Positions 1-7,301 of a DNA stretch of 39,509 nucleotides are shown in pieces; position 1 is the first letter of the stretch, and each line of letters begins with the position of its first letter. The position numbers and the translations under genes are program-made. Location: the IMG/VR virus record IMGVR_UViG_3300001918_000034, positions 1-39,509 of that record; one strand, 5' to 3'. This DNA is from a virus. The notes beneath the pieces are model-generated. The model worked only from the letters and a program-made list of their open reading frames with translations. It did no database searches and was not told the DNA's origin.

Positions 1-552
1 CTAGCCGTTGCCGGTCGCGGCCTCGGCGAGGGCCTCGCTGAGACGCTCCTGCAGCCAGGTGGAGTCATCCGCCGAGATGCCCAGGAACGGTCGCGCCGGG
101 ATGTCGCCCCACGGGGCGCGGCCGCCGGAGAAGCTCCTGGCCGCGGCGCCGAACTGCTGCACCCGGGCGTAGATCATGGGGCTTCCGATGTCGACGAAGC
201 CAGCCCCCACCTGGTAGTTGATTGTGGTCTTCAGCGCCCCGGTCTCGCCGACCAGGGGCTTCTTGCCGCTGGCGCGCTCCGCGCCCTGCTTGCTCAGCTT
301 GCCGGTCTTGGCGCTGAAGCTGCTGCGGAACTTGCCGAGGAAACGCTCCAGCGTGGTCTGGGTGTTGGCTGCCCAGCGGCTGCCGTCCGGTGCGCGGCTC
401 GTGTCGAAGCGCTGCTTGGTGGTTTCGGCCAAGCCCTCGCCGATCTCCTGCAGCAGCGGCTTGGTGTTGGTGCCGAGCTTGCCTAGGCGGTCGAGCATGG
501 CTCGAACCTGTCGGTCATCGACCTCGACGACGACTGCGTTGCGCTGGGTCAT
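1..552 (-). CDS. G: Mu gpG-like virion morphogenesis / tail completion protein
   Basis: 183-residue protein of the phage virion morphogenesis family (Mu gp31, gpG), which acts at head completion and tail joining. Seen: an N-terminal helical segment, a basic middle region and the C-terminal block GDIPARPFLGIS (about residues 149-160), the typical signature of this family. The stop codon TAG occupies bases 1-3, so the gene is complete but is the last one visible on this side. It follows gpF in the Mu order (terminase, portal, F, G). Unlike the other junctions in this operon, F and G are separated by 76 bases carrying possible regulatory repeats. In Mu the next gene would be I; here I lies 22 kb away on the other strand. 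Confidence 0.87.
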   Translation of the reverse strand: MTQRNAVVVEVDDRQVRAMLDRLGKLGTNTKPLLQEIGEGLAETTKQRFDTSRAPDGSRWAANTQTTLERFLGKFRSSFSAKTGKLSKQGAERASGKKPLVGETGALKTTINYQVGAGFVDIGSPMIYARVQQFGAAARSFSGGRAPWGDIPARPFLGISADDSTWLQERLSEALAEAATGNG

Positions 553-575
553 GAGCTATCCTTGAAGCGCGCCGT

Positions 576-611
576 GGCACATACCGTCTGGCTCATACCC
601 AGAAGCGTTTC
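576..611 (-). promoter_or_regulatory. possible promoter/regulator repeats upstream of G
   Basis: The 76-base F-G gap contains, read on the minus strand, GAAACGCT (604-611) followed by two direct repeats GGTATGAGCC (590-599) and GGTATGTGCC (576-585) spaced 14 bases start to start. GAAACGCT is the core of the motif shared by the regions upstream of the holin and of gene I. A second GAAACGCT lies in the F coding end (654-661). A regulatory role is inferred only from position and repetition. Confidence 0.35.
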
Positions 612-628
612 GGACGTTAGGGATAAGG

Positions 629-1855
629 TCACGGCTTCATCACCCGGATGTAGAGCGTTTCTAGGGCCAACATCCGGCGCTGCTTGCGCAGCTGGAATAC
701 CGCAACAAACTCCTCGCCCCCTACCTTCTTGCGAAAGCGGACCAGCGGCTGGCCTGACGTCGCGGCGCGGCCTGCGTCCTCGATCGCATCCGGTGCGTTC
801 AGAACCGCGGGCACGCGGCCGTAGTCCGCGGGCACCACCGCACGCTGCCCGCGACGAGCCTCAATCGTCTGGTTCCCGTGCTGCTCACGCACGTGCAACG
901 GGCCAAACCGATCCAGCGCAAAGTCAAATCGGGTGACGTCGACGGTTTTGAGCGCTTGGACGGTCGCGGATTGCGCCGAAGTCAGCAGGCCCAGGGTGAA
1001 GTACTCGTCGCGCGGCAGCTTCTCCAGCACTCCCTGCGCATAGACCCGGGCCGCCTCTGCCACGCTCGGCAGCCTGCGGTAGGCCTCAGCCAGTCGATCG
1101 CTTACGGCTGCAGGGACGTCCTGCATGTAGGCCTTCGCCAACGTGTACTCCCACTGCTGGGTCTTGGCCGCCATCGCCTCCACGATGTCGGAGACCGTAT
1201 CGCCCGGCCTGTAGTCCCAGCCTTCGTCGATACCCTTCGGCGCGCCGGTGGCCGGGTCGCGCGCATCCCAACCGTCCGGCAGCGTCTTGCTCGGATCACC
1301 ACCCAGCCGACGGGCATCCTCGGGCCGGCGTAGACCCACCACGCGGCAAGAGCAGCCCCAGCCGTTGGGCGGCGTGTGGCTCTGCCAGAACGGATGATCG
1401 GCAGGCAGCACGAGGCCATCCCACGCGAGGTGCTGTGGACGCGGGTCTGTGGAGCCGCCGTGCTTGTAGAGCAGGAACGGAAAGCCGCCCTCGCGCAGCT
1501 GCGCGGTGCGGCCGGCTGCATAGCTGGTCCGCAGGTTGGTGCCGTAAATCGTGCGCGTGCGCTGGTTGAACTCGCCGCTCGGCTCCCAGCCGGTCTGGCG
1601 CACCAGCTGTCGGAAGTCGCGCCGGAAGTCCTCAATGCTCGTACCCTGCGCGATCGCGCGGTCGATTGACGCCGCCAGACCCGCCAGCAAGTCCGCGTTC
1701 TGCGCGCCCGCGACCATGAACGCGCGGTCATGCTGCTGGCGCATCACGTCGCGCCATGTTGCGGTCGGCACCAGGTTGCCGAGCTTGCCGCGAAAGAAGG
1801 CAACCTGCTGTGCGAAGGGCCGCCGCAGCACGCCCTGGATGGCTGGATCAGCCAC
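629..1855 (-). CDS. F: Mu gpF-like head protein with C-terminal BECR-type nuclease/toxin-like domain
   Basis: 408-residue minor head (MuF) protein that connects portal and capsid and is thought to be ejected with DNA in some phages. The MuF core spans roughly residues 95-172: RTIYGTNLRTSYAAGR followed by a His/Pro-rich section and PPNGWGCSCRV with C168 and C170. After a linker, residues about 310-408 look like the phage-encoded BECR nuclease (PBECR) domains often fused to MuF proteins: REQHGN with H326, E332, RRGQ, an xPDAIED segment near 355-360, a FVAVFQL strand and a terminal ALETLYIRV strand with T400. Mu's own F is not, to my knowledge, described with such a domain. Start overlaps the portal stop by 8 bases. 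MuF assignment is firm; the toxin domain is probable from the pattern only. Confidence 0.87.
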   Translation of the reverse strand: MADPAIQGVLRRPFAQQVAFFRGKLGNLVPTATWRDVMRQQHDRAFMVAGAQNADLLAGLAASIDRAIAQGTSIEDFRRDFRQLVRQTGWEPSGEFNQRTRTIYGTNLRTSYAAGRTAQLREGGFPFLLYKHGGSTDPRPQHLAWDGLVLPADHPFWQSHTPPNGWGCSCRVVGLRRPEDARRLGGDPSKTLPDGWDARDPATGAPKGIDEGWDYRPGDTVSDIVEAMAAKTQQWEYTLAKAYMQDVPAAVSDRLAEAYRRLPSVAEAARVYAQGVLEKLPRDEYFTLGLLTSAQSATVQALKTVDVTRFDFALDRFGPLHVREQHGNQTIEARRGQRAVVPADYGRVPAVLNAPDAIEDAGRAATSGQPLVRFRKKVGGEEFVAVFQLRKQRRMLALETLYIRVMKP

Positions 1856-3389
1856 GCACCGACTCCTCGCTCAGCTCGTAGCGTCCGGCCAGCTCCGCGG
1901 CCGCGAAGGCCATCGCCATCACCTCGCCCAGCTGATCCTTCGACAGCTCGCCGTAGGCCTCACGCAGCTGTGCGCGCAAGTCTTCCAGCGACTCGGCGCG
2001 CTGCACGATGGCCTCGACCTGGTCGAGCACGGACTCCCACGCGGGCGCAGCGTCGCGGGAGAGCGTCTCGGCCTGCAGGGCGGCGGCATCGGCCTCAGTG
2101 CTCTCGCGGTTCAGCGCCCGATTGATCGCGGGCGCGGTCGGCGCGGCCGGCGCCCTCAGTAGCACGCCCTTCGGGTCCGGATCGGGCAGCCCCAGCTTGT
2201 CGCGGATGACGCTCTGTTCCACTTCCAAACCCAGCGGCACCAGCCTCGTGAGTGCATCGACCAGTGCCGCCACGTCTTCCGGCTGCGGCACCTGCACCAC
2301 CAGCTTGGGATAGCGCCCCGGCCCGAAGTTGAGGTCAACGAACGGCCGCACGAACTGCCGGTTGAGCGTGTTCTGCAGTGCGTTGGCGTCGGCCTCCAGC
2401 AGGTCCATGCGGACCTCGTTGTGCACCTTCGCTTGAGCCATAGACCCGCCGTCGTCGGAGGTCATGGTCTGGCCCAGCACGCCCTTGCTGATCTGCTTGT
2501 CCCACCAGTTGGTCAGGCGCTCGAAGAAGTCGGCGGCGCCCGCCACGTTGGCAGCCTGCTCGAACTCGATCCGGGTGCTGTCAGGCAGCACGGCCGCGGC
2601 ATCGCTGCCGAGGTTCGCGACTGCTGCCATGAGCTTGCTGATATCGGCCTTGCTGGCGCCCGGCCCGTAGCGGCCGACGCGCATCGGCAGCCCGAAGATA
2701 TCGGCGAAGGCCATCCAGTCGCGCCAGCTCCAGGCCTTGCACATGTAGCCGGGCGCGGCGAGGCGCGCGAGTCCGCCGCGGATCGGCAGCCCGGCGCGAA
2801 TGCGCGGTCGGTGCACCACGAACTTGTAGGGCGCCAGCTGCAGCCCTTCGGCTGGCGCGGTTGCGTCGAGCAAGCGCAGTTCCTGGCCGGTCTCGCGGTC
2901 ATAGCGGAACCACCTCGGATCGCGGTGCTTCAGGCTCTTGGGGCGCCACTCGCGTCCGCTGGAATCCCACAGGATCTCGACCACGCTGTACGCCTTGCCC
3001 AGCGCATCGGTCAGGTCGGAGACCGCTTCGCCGAACATCGGGTCATCCACCAGCTCGCGCACCGCATCCGCGATGCGCACGTCAGCCTTGTCGTCGCTGA
3101 GTGAGTCCACGCGAATCTTGAGGCTGCCCAGCGCCAGCTTGCGCGTGCCCAGCACCGAGGCGTAATGCAGGTCGCGCTCTTCCATCTCCTCGGCCAGCGT
3201 CAAGTAGGCCGTCGCCTCGCCTTGCGCGGCGTCTTCGAGGATGCGGGCGAGCTTGCCCGGCGTCAGCCCCGTGGCCTCGCTCGGGTGCCAGACCTGCCGA
3301 ATGCCGGTGAGGCCGCCCGCGGCGACCTCTTCCTTCAGCACGTCGTATTCGATGGGCTGGCCGTCCGGGCCGAGAATGCGTGACTTCAT
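1848..3389 (-). CDS. Mu gp29-like portal protein (DUF935)
   Basis: 513-residue portal of the DUF935 family, the ring at the capsid vertex through which DNA is packaged by the terminase and to which the tail joins. Seen: the opening MKSRILGPDGQPI and the segment GLTPGKLARILEDA typical of the family, a central KHRDPRWFRYDRETG block, and the block KGVLGQTMTSDDGGSMAQAK preceding the C-terminal helices. Length is normal for Mu-like portals. It sits directly after the large terminase (3-base gap) and overlaps gpF by 8 bases, the standard Mu late-gene order. No sign of truncation. Confidence 0.92.
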   Translation of the reverse strand: MKSRILGPDGQPIEYDVLKEEVAAGGLTGIRQVWHPSEATGLTPGKLARILEDAAQGEATAYLTLAEEMEERDLHYASVLGTRKLALGSLKIRVDSLSDDKADVRIADAVRELVDDPMFGEAVSDLTDALGKAYSVVEILWDSSGREWRPKSLKHRDPRWFRYDRETGQELRLLDATAPAEGLQLAPYKFVVHRPRIRAGLPIRGGLARLAAPGYMCKAWSWRDWMAFADIFGLPMRVGRYGPGASKADISKLMAAVANLGSDAAAVLPDSTRIEFEQAANVAGAADFFERLTNWWDKQISKGVLGQTMTSDDGGSMAQAKVHNEVRMDLLEADANALQNTLNRQFVRPFVDLNFGPGRYPKLVVQVPQPEDVAALVDALTRLVPLGLEVEQSVIRDKLGLPDPDPKGVLLRAPAAPTAPAINRALNRESTEADAAALQAETLSRDAAPAWESVLDQVEAIVQRAESLEDLRAQLREAYGELSKDQLGEVMAMAFAAAELAGRYELSEESVRG

Positions 3390-3392
3390 GGC

Positions 3393-4958
3393 TTACAGCC
3401 CCTTCTGCGCGCGCCAATTGGCGCCAGTGCGGATCTGGTTGTCTTCTTCGAAGGTGTCGTCGGGCCGCACGCGGTGCGAGTCGATCACCTCCACGTCCTG
3501 CCGGCTCGCGTAGTGCATGAGCGCGATCGCAATACCGGCGTCGCCATGGCGTTGGCCACCGTCGCTGCCCTTGGCCTTGCCATCGGGCACGCGCGCCACG
3601 CCGCGCACCACCTTGATCGCGCGCAGGTCCGCGAGCACGTCCTTGTCGCGCGGCAGCTCGATCTGCGCGTCTTCGAAGGCCGACTTCATCGGCGGCATCT
3701 GCTCGCGGTACCAGGTCTCCGTCAGCATCACCAGCTCGACGCGCTCGTACCCGTAGGCCTGCGCCAGGAACTCGGACAGCGCATGGCCGTTGCCGCGCGC
3801 GTCGAGCGCCGCCTTCCGGAAGCGCGGCAGCCGATCGAGGATGAACTTGGCCACTTGCTCCTGCTGTCGGTGCGGCATGTTGCGCAGCTCGACCAGGAAC
3901 GGCACTCGCCGCGTCAGGCATTGCAGGATCTGCGCGGACACCATCACTGTGAGGTCGCCGCTGCGGCCGAAGTCCTGGCCGAACACACTGTCGAGCTTCG
4001 GATCGAGCCTCTTCAGGTGGGGCTCGACCTCGGATTCCAGCCAGTCCTGCACGGCCTGCCAGCGGTCATGGTCCGAGCGCTGCTCGAAGCCCTTCGGCGC
4101 GGTGAAGCGCAGCACCGGCGCCTCGAACATCCGCGCCTCGATCAGGGTGGTGGTCAGCCATGCGCCAGAGCCCTGGCTCGGGATGACGTCAAGTTCCTCG
4201 TCGGCCGCGTCGCCGTAGAAGTCGTAGACGCCCTGCACCCAGGCCGCCTGCTCAGCCTCGTCATGCAGCTTCCGCAGCCGCAGGCACACGCGCTTGTACA
4301 GGCCATCGCCCACTGCGTGCTGGAAGTCGATGCGATGCACGCTGCCGCGGCGCTTACCGGATCGGATCTCGGTGACCAGCTCATTGAACGGGTTCTGATC
4401 GCCATCGTGGGTGCTGATCACGCGCACGCGGCCGCCCCAGATCAGCAGCGCTAGCGCTGCCTTGAGCAGCTCGCCGAGCTGGCCGTGGAATGCAGCTTCG
4501 TCGATCACCACCACGCCCTGCTTGCCGCGTAGGTTCGCCGGGCGGCTGGACAGCGCCACGATGCGGAAGCCGCTGGCGAAGCGGATGGTGTAGGTCTTGA
4601 TGTGGCGCTCGTCGTCGCCCTCCTTGAAGACCTCCTCGCCTTCTTCCACGGCGCTTGCGGCCTGGTTGAAGACGCGCGCCCACATGGCACAGGCCTCGAT
4701 GTACTCGATGGCCATGTCCATGTTGTAGCCGATGTAGTAGACGTTCTGGCCGCCGGCCACACGCGTCGAAGCCGCGGTGAGCACGTTGTCCGCAGCCTCT
4801 GCCCAGGTCAGGCCGATGCGGCGGCTCTTCTCGGCCACCTTGAGCTGGCTGGTGTCCTCGATCCAGCGCTGTTGGTAGGGCAGCAACACAGCCGGCGACG
4901 CCGCGTTGTAGAGCGCGGCGTCCGATGCGGGCAGCTGGTTGGCGAGCGTCTGGCTCAT
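3393..4958 (-). CDS. Mu gp28-like terminase large subunit
   Basis: 521-residue packaging motor/nuclease. The ATPase part shows a deviant Walker A around residues 43-51 (EKSRRIGLTW), as usual in Mu-like terminases, and a Walker B VVVIDEAAF near 149-157. The RNase H-like nuclease part shows acidic residues in GQDFGRSGDL, LDARGNGHAL and GDAGIAIAL. In Mu-like phages headful packaging starts near the left phage end and runs into host DNA on the right. Start ATG at 4958 overlaps the stop of the small subunit by 4 bases, indicating coupling. Length and motifs are intact. Confidence 0.93.
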   Translation of the reverse strand: MSQTLANQLPASDAALYNAASPAVLLPYQQRWIEDTSQLKVAEKSRRIGLTWAEAADNVLTAASTRVAGGQNVYYIGYNMDMAIEYIEACAMWARVFNQAASAVEEGEEVFKEGDDERHIKTYTIRFASGFRIVALSSRPANLRGKQGVVVIDEAAFHGQLGELLKAALALLIWGGRVRVISTHDGDQNPFNELVTEIRSGKRRGSVHRIDFQHAVGDGLYKRVCLRLRKLHDEAEQAAWVQGVYDFYGDAADEELDVIPSQGSGAWLTTTLIEARMFEAPVLRFTAPKGFEQRSDHDRWQAVQDWLESEVEPHLKRLDPKLDSVFGQDFGRSGDLTVMVSAQILQCLTRRVPFLVELRNMPHRQQEQVAKFILDRLPRFRKAALDARGNGHALSEFLAQAYGYERVELVMLTETWYREQMPPMKSAFEDAQIELPRDKDVLADLRAIKVVRGVARVPDGKAKGSDGGQRHGDAGIAIALMHYASRQDVEVIDSHRVRPDDTFEEDNQIRTGANWRAQKGL

Positions 4959-5503
4959 TCGATGCCCAGCACCTGTTTGCGCAGCGTGTCAGCGAATTCC
5001 TGCGACAGGCCGCCGGCCTTGACCGTGCTCGACAGCCGCTCCTGCTGCTCGCGCAGCAGCCGCTTGCGTGCGGCTTCTTCGATCTGCTCACGCTCCGCCA
5101 GCGAGATGCGGCGGGTGTCGATGGCGTGCTTCGCGGCCTGTGCCAGCTTGCGCACCTCGTCGACGGTGATGTCGTCGTTCTCCTGCGCGCGCAGCGCCGC
5201 ATTGGTGGCCAGGGTGGTGACCGCCTGCGCCAGCAGCGCACCGGCCTTCTCGCCCACGCCTTCGCCCAGCTCGCCGACCAGCGCACTGGCCGCGTGCTCG
5301 ATTTCGCGCATGCGCGCGGTCATCTCGCGGAAGCCCGCCTGGTAGCGGTACAGGCCGCTGCGGCTGACGTCAGCCTCCGGCCAGCGCGCGCGCACCTCGC
5401 CGACGATCTCGTCGAGCGTGTAGCGATCCTCGCGCAGCAGCGATTGGATGAACTCGCGCTGCTCAGGCGGCATGCGGTGGACCTTGGACTTTCGGCTGCT
5501 CAT
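4955..5503 (-). CDS. Mu gp27-like terminase small subunit (DUF3486)
   Basis: 182-residue DUF3486 protein, the presumed DNA-recognition subunit of the Mu-like terminase. Seen: the N-terminal basic motif RKSKVHRMPPEQREFI, then a helix-turn-helix-like stretch (TLDEIVGEVRARWP...VSRSGLYRYQ, residues about 29-56), followed by long helices. Position between the gp26-like winged-helix gene and the large terminase is that of Mu gp27. It overlaps the large subunit by 4 bases (ATGA). Confidence 0.9.
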   Translation of the reverse strand: MSSRKSKVHRMPPEQREFIQSLLREDRYTLDEIVGEVRARWPEADVSRSGLYRYQAGFREMTARMREIEHAASALVGELGEGVGEKAGALLAQAVTTLATNAALRAQENDDITVDEVRKLAQAAKHAIDTRRISLAEREQIEEAARKRLLREQQERLSSTVKAGGLSQEFADTLRKQVLGIE

Positions 5504-5506
5504 CGC

Positions 5507-5800
5507 TTACGCGCTCGGCCGTGCGACGCCGTCGACCACCGCCAGGCCGCGCGCGGACTCCGCACCGCGCTCGGTGAGCGTCGCCACGAGCACCGGCCCG
5601 ACGTCTTCGAGCTGCACCAGACCCTGCTCTTCCAGCCAGCGCAGCTGGGTGCGGGTGTAGTCGCGGGTGATCGCGTGGCCGTAGTGGTCCATCGCTGCGG
5701 TCAGCACCGAGCTGTTCGCACGGCGTGCGTTCTGCTCAAGCAGGACCCGCAGTAACACCAGGCGGCGGTCCTCGGTCAGGCGTTCGGCGAACGACTTCAT
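5507..5800 (-). CDS. Mu gp26-like small winged-helix protein
   Basis: 97-residue protein matching the small winged-helix proteins found at the Mu gp26 position (VpaChn25_0724-type family). Seen: N-terminal SFAERLTEDRRLVLLRVLL, a central helix pair, TRTQLRWLEEQGLV as the likely recognition helix and a beta-wing ending in VATLTERGAESA. The exact role is not known to me; a DNA-binding or packaging-accessory role is inferred from the fold and from lying just upstream of the terminase. Start overlaps the DUF2730 gene stop by 4 bases. Confidence 0.82.
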   Translation of the reverse strand: MKSFAERLTEDRRLVLLRVLLEQNARRANSSVLTAAMDHYGHAITRDYTRTQLRWLEEQGLVQLEDVGPVLVATLTERGAESARGLAVVDGVARPSA

Positions 5801-6195
5801 TGCTTGCTCCCCAGGAGGAAGTTCTCGATCCGCACCACGGCTTTGTGGGTGCTTGAGGTGCGTTCGTTGAGTGCGGTGATATGGCCATTGAGCGTGGCCA
5901 CCTGCAGGCGGATGCCTTCAAGGTCGCGATGCGCCGGCGCTTCAGCGATCGCCTTCTCTGCCAGCGCCATGCGCTGCGACAGCGCGCCGGTGGTGGTCTT
6001 CAGCTTCTCGATATCGTCGGCACACTCGGACTTCAGCGTTTCGATATCGGCAGCGCAGTCTTCCACCGAAGCGCGCAGCGCGGCGCGCTCTGAATCCTTG
6101 CGAGACCGCAGGTACACCCACAGCGTCACCGCGCCACTGAAGAGCACAGCCAGCACCTGGGCCACCTGCAACAGCGTCGTGAGATAGGCCGGCAT
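5797..6195 (-). CDS. Mu gp25-like membrane-anchored coiled-coil protein (DUF2730)
   Basis: 132-residue DUF2730 protein. Seen: one N-terminal membrane segment (about residues 5-28, LTTLLQVAQVLAVLFSGAVT), a basic stop-transfer RSRKDSER, then a long coiled coil to the end (ETLKSECADDIEKLKTTTGAL and LNGHITALNERTSSTHKAV). Function in Mu is not established. The anchor plus extended coiled coil suggests it is an inner-membrane protein. It overlaps the upstream zinc-finger gene by 1 base and the downstream gp26-like gene by 4. Confidence 0.86.
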   Translation of the reverse strand: MPAYLTTLLQVAQVLAVLFSGAVTLWVYLRSRKDSERAALRASVEDCAADIETLKSECADDIEKLKTTTGALSQRMALAEKAIAEAPAHRDLEGIRLQVATLNGHITALNERTSSTHKAVVRIENFLLGSKQ

Positions 6196-6407
6196 CAGCG
6201 CGCCCTCCGCTCGTAGTCATGGGCGCAGCTCGCGCAGCGATTCGTGTAGGGCAGCACCTTCAGCCGCTCGGGCTCGATGCTGGCGCCGCAATCCTCGCAC
6301 TCGGTGCAAGGCGCACCTGCCACGGGCTGGCGGCGCTGGTGCGCCTCCAGTGCCAGGCGCAGATCCAGCTCGGCGCGCTCGTTGGCGGCGTCGATCACGT
6401 CAGACAC
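6195..6407 (-). CDS. TraR/DksA-type zinc-finger protein
   Basis: 70-residue protein of the short TraR/DksA family: an N-terminal acidic helix (residues 1-28, SDVIDAANERAELDLRLALE) and a C4 zinc finger C37-x2-C40...C58-x2-C61 (CEDCG...CASCA). Family members bind in the secondary channel of RNA polymerase and alter promoter choice. Phage copies are common in Mu-like and P2-like genomes, though not all act on RNA polymerase. Start is GTG at 6407, overlapping the upstream stop by 8 bases. Confidence 0.87.
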   Translation of the reverse strand: MSDVIDAANERAELDLRLALEAHQRRQPVAGAPCTECEDCGASIEPERLKVLPYTNRCASCAHDYERRAR

Positions 6408-6684
6408 AGGGACGTCTCTCCACGTTCTTGCCCTGCAGGGCGGTTTCCAGGTCAGCTAGGCAGGCGCTGAAGGCGCTGTACTGGCCGTTGAAGCCCGCGC
6501 GGATCGCGGGCGTCATGCGCTCGCCGTCGACGGTGCCTCGCTTGAGGCGCGCTTCGAGCGTGTGCACGTAGCTGCGCAGGTGTTCGCGCAGCTGCAGAAC
6601 CGGGTCACGGCTGCGGGCAGTGCTCGCTGTCGAGCCCTGCGGCTCGGAGGTCGGCGCAGTAGTTCGCCTGGACGGCCTGCTCAT
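6400..6684 (-). CDS. hypothetical protein overlapping the Rz/Rz1 genes
   Basis: 94-residue protein of unknown function. ATG at 6682-6684 overlaps the Rz stop codon as ATGA, which supports this start by translational coupling. Its first 27 codons lie over the end of Rz1 in another frame. From about residue 30 it becomes a helical protein (LQLREHLRSYVHTLEARLKR, then FNGQYSAFSACLADLETALQ). The Ser/Thr/Arg-rich first 27 residues are low complexity and may be a by-product of the overlap; no convincing later SD/start was found. It is followed by the zinc-finger gene with an 8-base overlap. Confidence 0.6.
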   Translation of the reverse strand: MSRPSRRTTAPTSEPQGSTASTARSRDPVLQLREHLRSYVHTLEARLKRGTVDGERMTPAIRAGFNGQYSAFSACLADLETALQGKNVERRPCV

Positions 6685-6958
6685 AGGTGGTGAGCCCCTC
6701 CGCCAGCGAGGCCTGTCGGCGTCGGCACTGCTGGTACTGCGTCGCCGCTCGCTTCCACGTCCGCAGCATGTCCGCCACGCTGGCGCCCTGCTGCAGCTCT
6801 GGTAGGGTCTCCGGGCAGGGCCTGCGCAGCTCGGCCGCTGGCGCCTCCGGCGGCGGGCTGGGCAGGATCGGTGCCGCGCGCCGCGGTGTTCCAGAGGCGC
6901 ACGCCGTCAGCATCCAGACGCACAGCATCCAGCTCAGGCCGCGAGGCCAGGTACTCAT
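6605..6958 (-). CDS. Rz1: o-spanin (Rz1-like outer-membrane lipoprotein)
   Basis: 117-residue outer-membrane spanin subunit, starting inside Rz in another frame and running past its end. Seen: a short signal sequence with lipobox, MSTWPRGLSWMLCVWMLTAC, so lipidation is expected at Cys20. A proline-rich segment follows (APILPSPPPEAPAAELRRP), typical of Rz1. The C-terminal part (RTWKRAATQYQQCRRRQASL...) is longer than the roughly 40-residue mature lambda Rz1, as in other overlapped-architecture spanins. With Rz it would bridge and fuse inner and outer membranes in the last step of lysis. Confidence 0.85.
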   Translation of the reverse strand: MSTWPRGLSWMLCVWMLTACASGTPRRAAPILPSPPPEAPAAELRRPCPETLPELQQGASVADMLRTWKRAATQYQQCRRRQASLAEGLTTYEQAVQANYCADLRAAGLDSEHCPQP

Positions 6959-7301
6959 CCAAAGCCGCGCCTTGTGCCGCGGCGATGCGGTCGATCTCAT
7001 TGAGCGAATCCTCGTAGCGGGTGCGCACCAGCTCCAGCGCCAAGGCCGAGCGGCGGAAGCGGTCCTGTGCAGCGATCGACTCGCGGCGGATGGTTTCGGC
7101 GTGCTCTGCGAGCGCCACGTTGTTGGCGCGAAGCTCGGGCAGCGCAGCCAGTGCGGCCTTGCCTCGTTCGAATTCTTGCCCGGCATAAAACCCGCCAGTC
7201 GCGCTGAGGAGTGCCAGCGCGACGGCGGCCACCAGCGCGTAGGGCAGCAGCTTGGCGCCGCCGACCTTTGCGAGCCCTGTGGTGGAAGTGATTACGGGCA
7301 T
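6681..7301 (-). CDS. Rz: i-spanin (Rz-like inner-membrane protein)
   Basis: 206-residue inner-membrane spanin. Seen: a membrane anchor (about residues 18-41, LLPYALVAAVALALLSATGG) followed by a long periplasmic coiled coil (residues 45-115: RANNVALAEHAETIRRES...RTRYEDSLNEIDRI) and a low-complexity tail. ATG at 7301 overlaps the transglycosylase stop by 10 bases. The embedded lipoprotein gene in a second frame is the classical Rz/Rz1 pairing and makes the assignment firm despite weak sequence conservation. The C-terminal 60 residues are constrained by the overlap with Rz1. Confidence 0.83.
   Translation of the reverse strand: MPVITSTTGLAKVGGAKLLPYALVAAVALALLSATGGFYAGQEFERGKAALAALPELRANNVALAEHAETIRRESIAAQDRFRRSALALELVRTRYEDSLNEIDRIAAAQGAALDEYLASRPELDAVRLDADGVRLWNTAARGTDPAQPAAGGASGRAAQALPGDPTRAAAGRQRGGHAADVEASGDAVPAVPTPTGLAGGGAHHL

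Noticed and set aside
1107-1129. Dyad around TGCAGGGACGTCCTGCA in F considered as another repressor operator
   Set aside because: Arms and spacing differ from GTGCAG-N4-CTGCAC and it lies mid-gene in late coding sequence.
3474-4454. Rightward frame of 326 codons opposite the terminase
   Set aside because: Antisense shadow with His/Gln/Leu-rich composition typical of reverse-strand reading of GC-rich genes.
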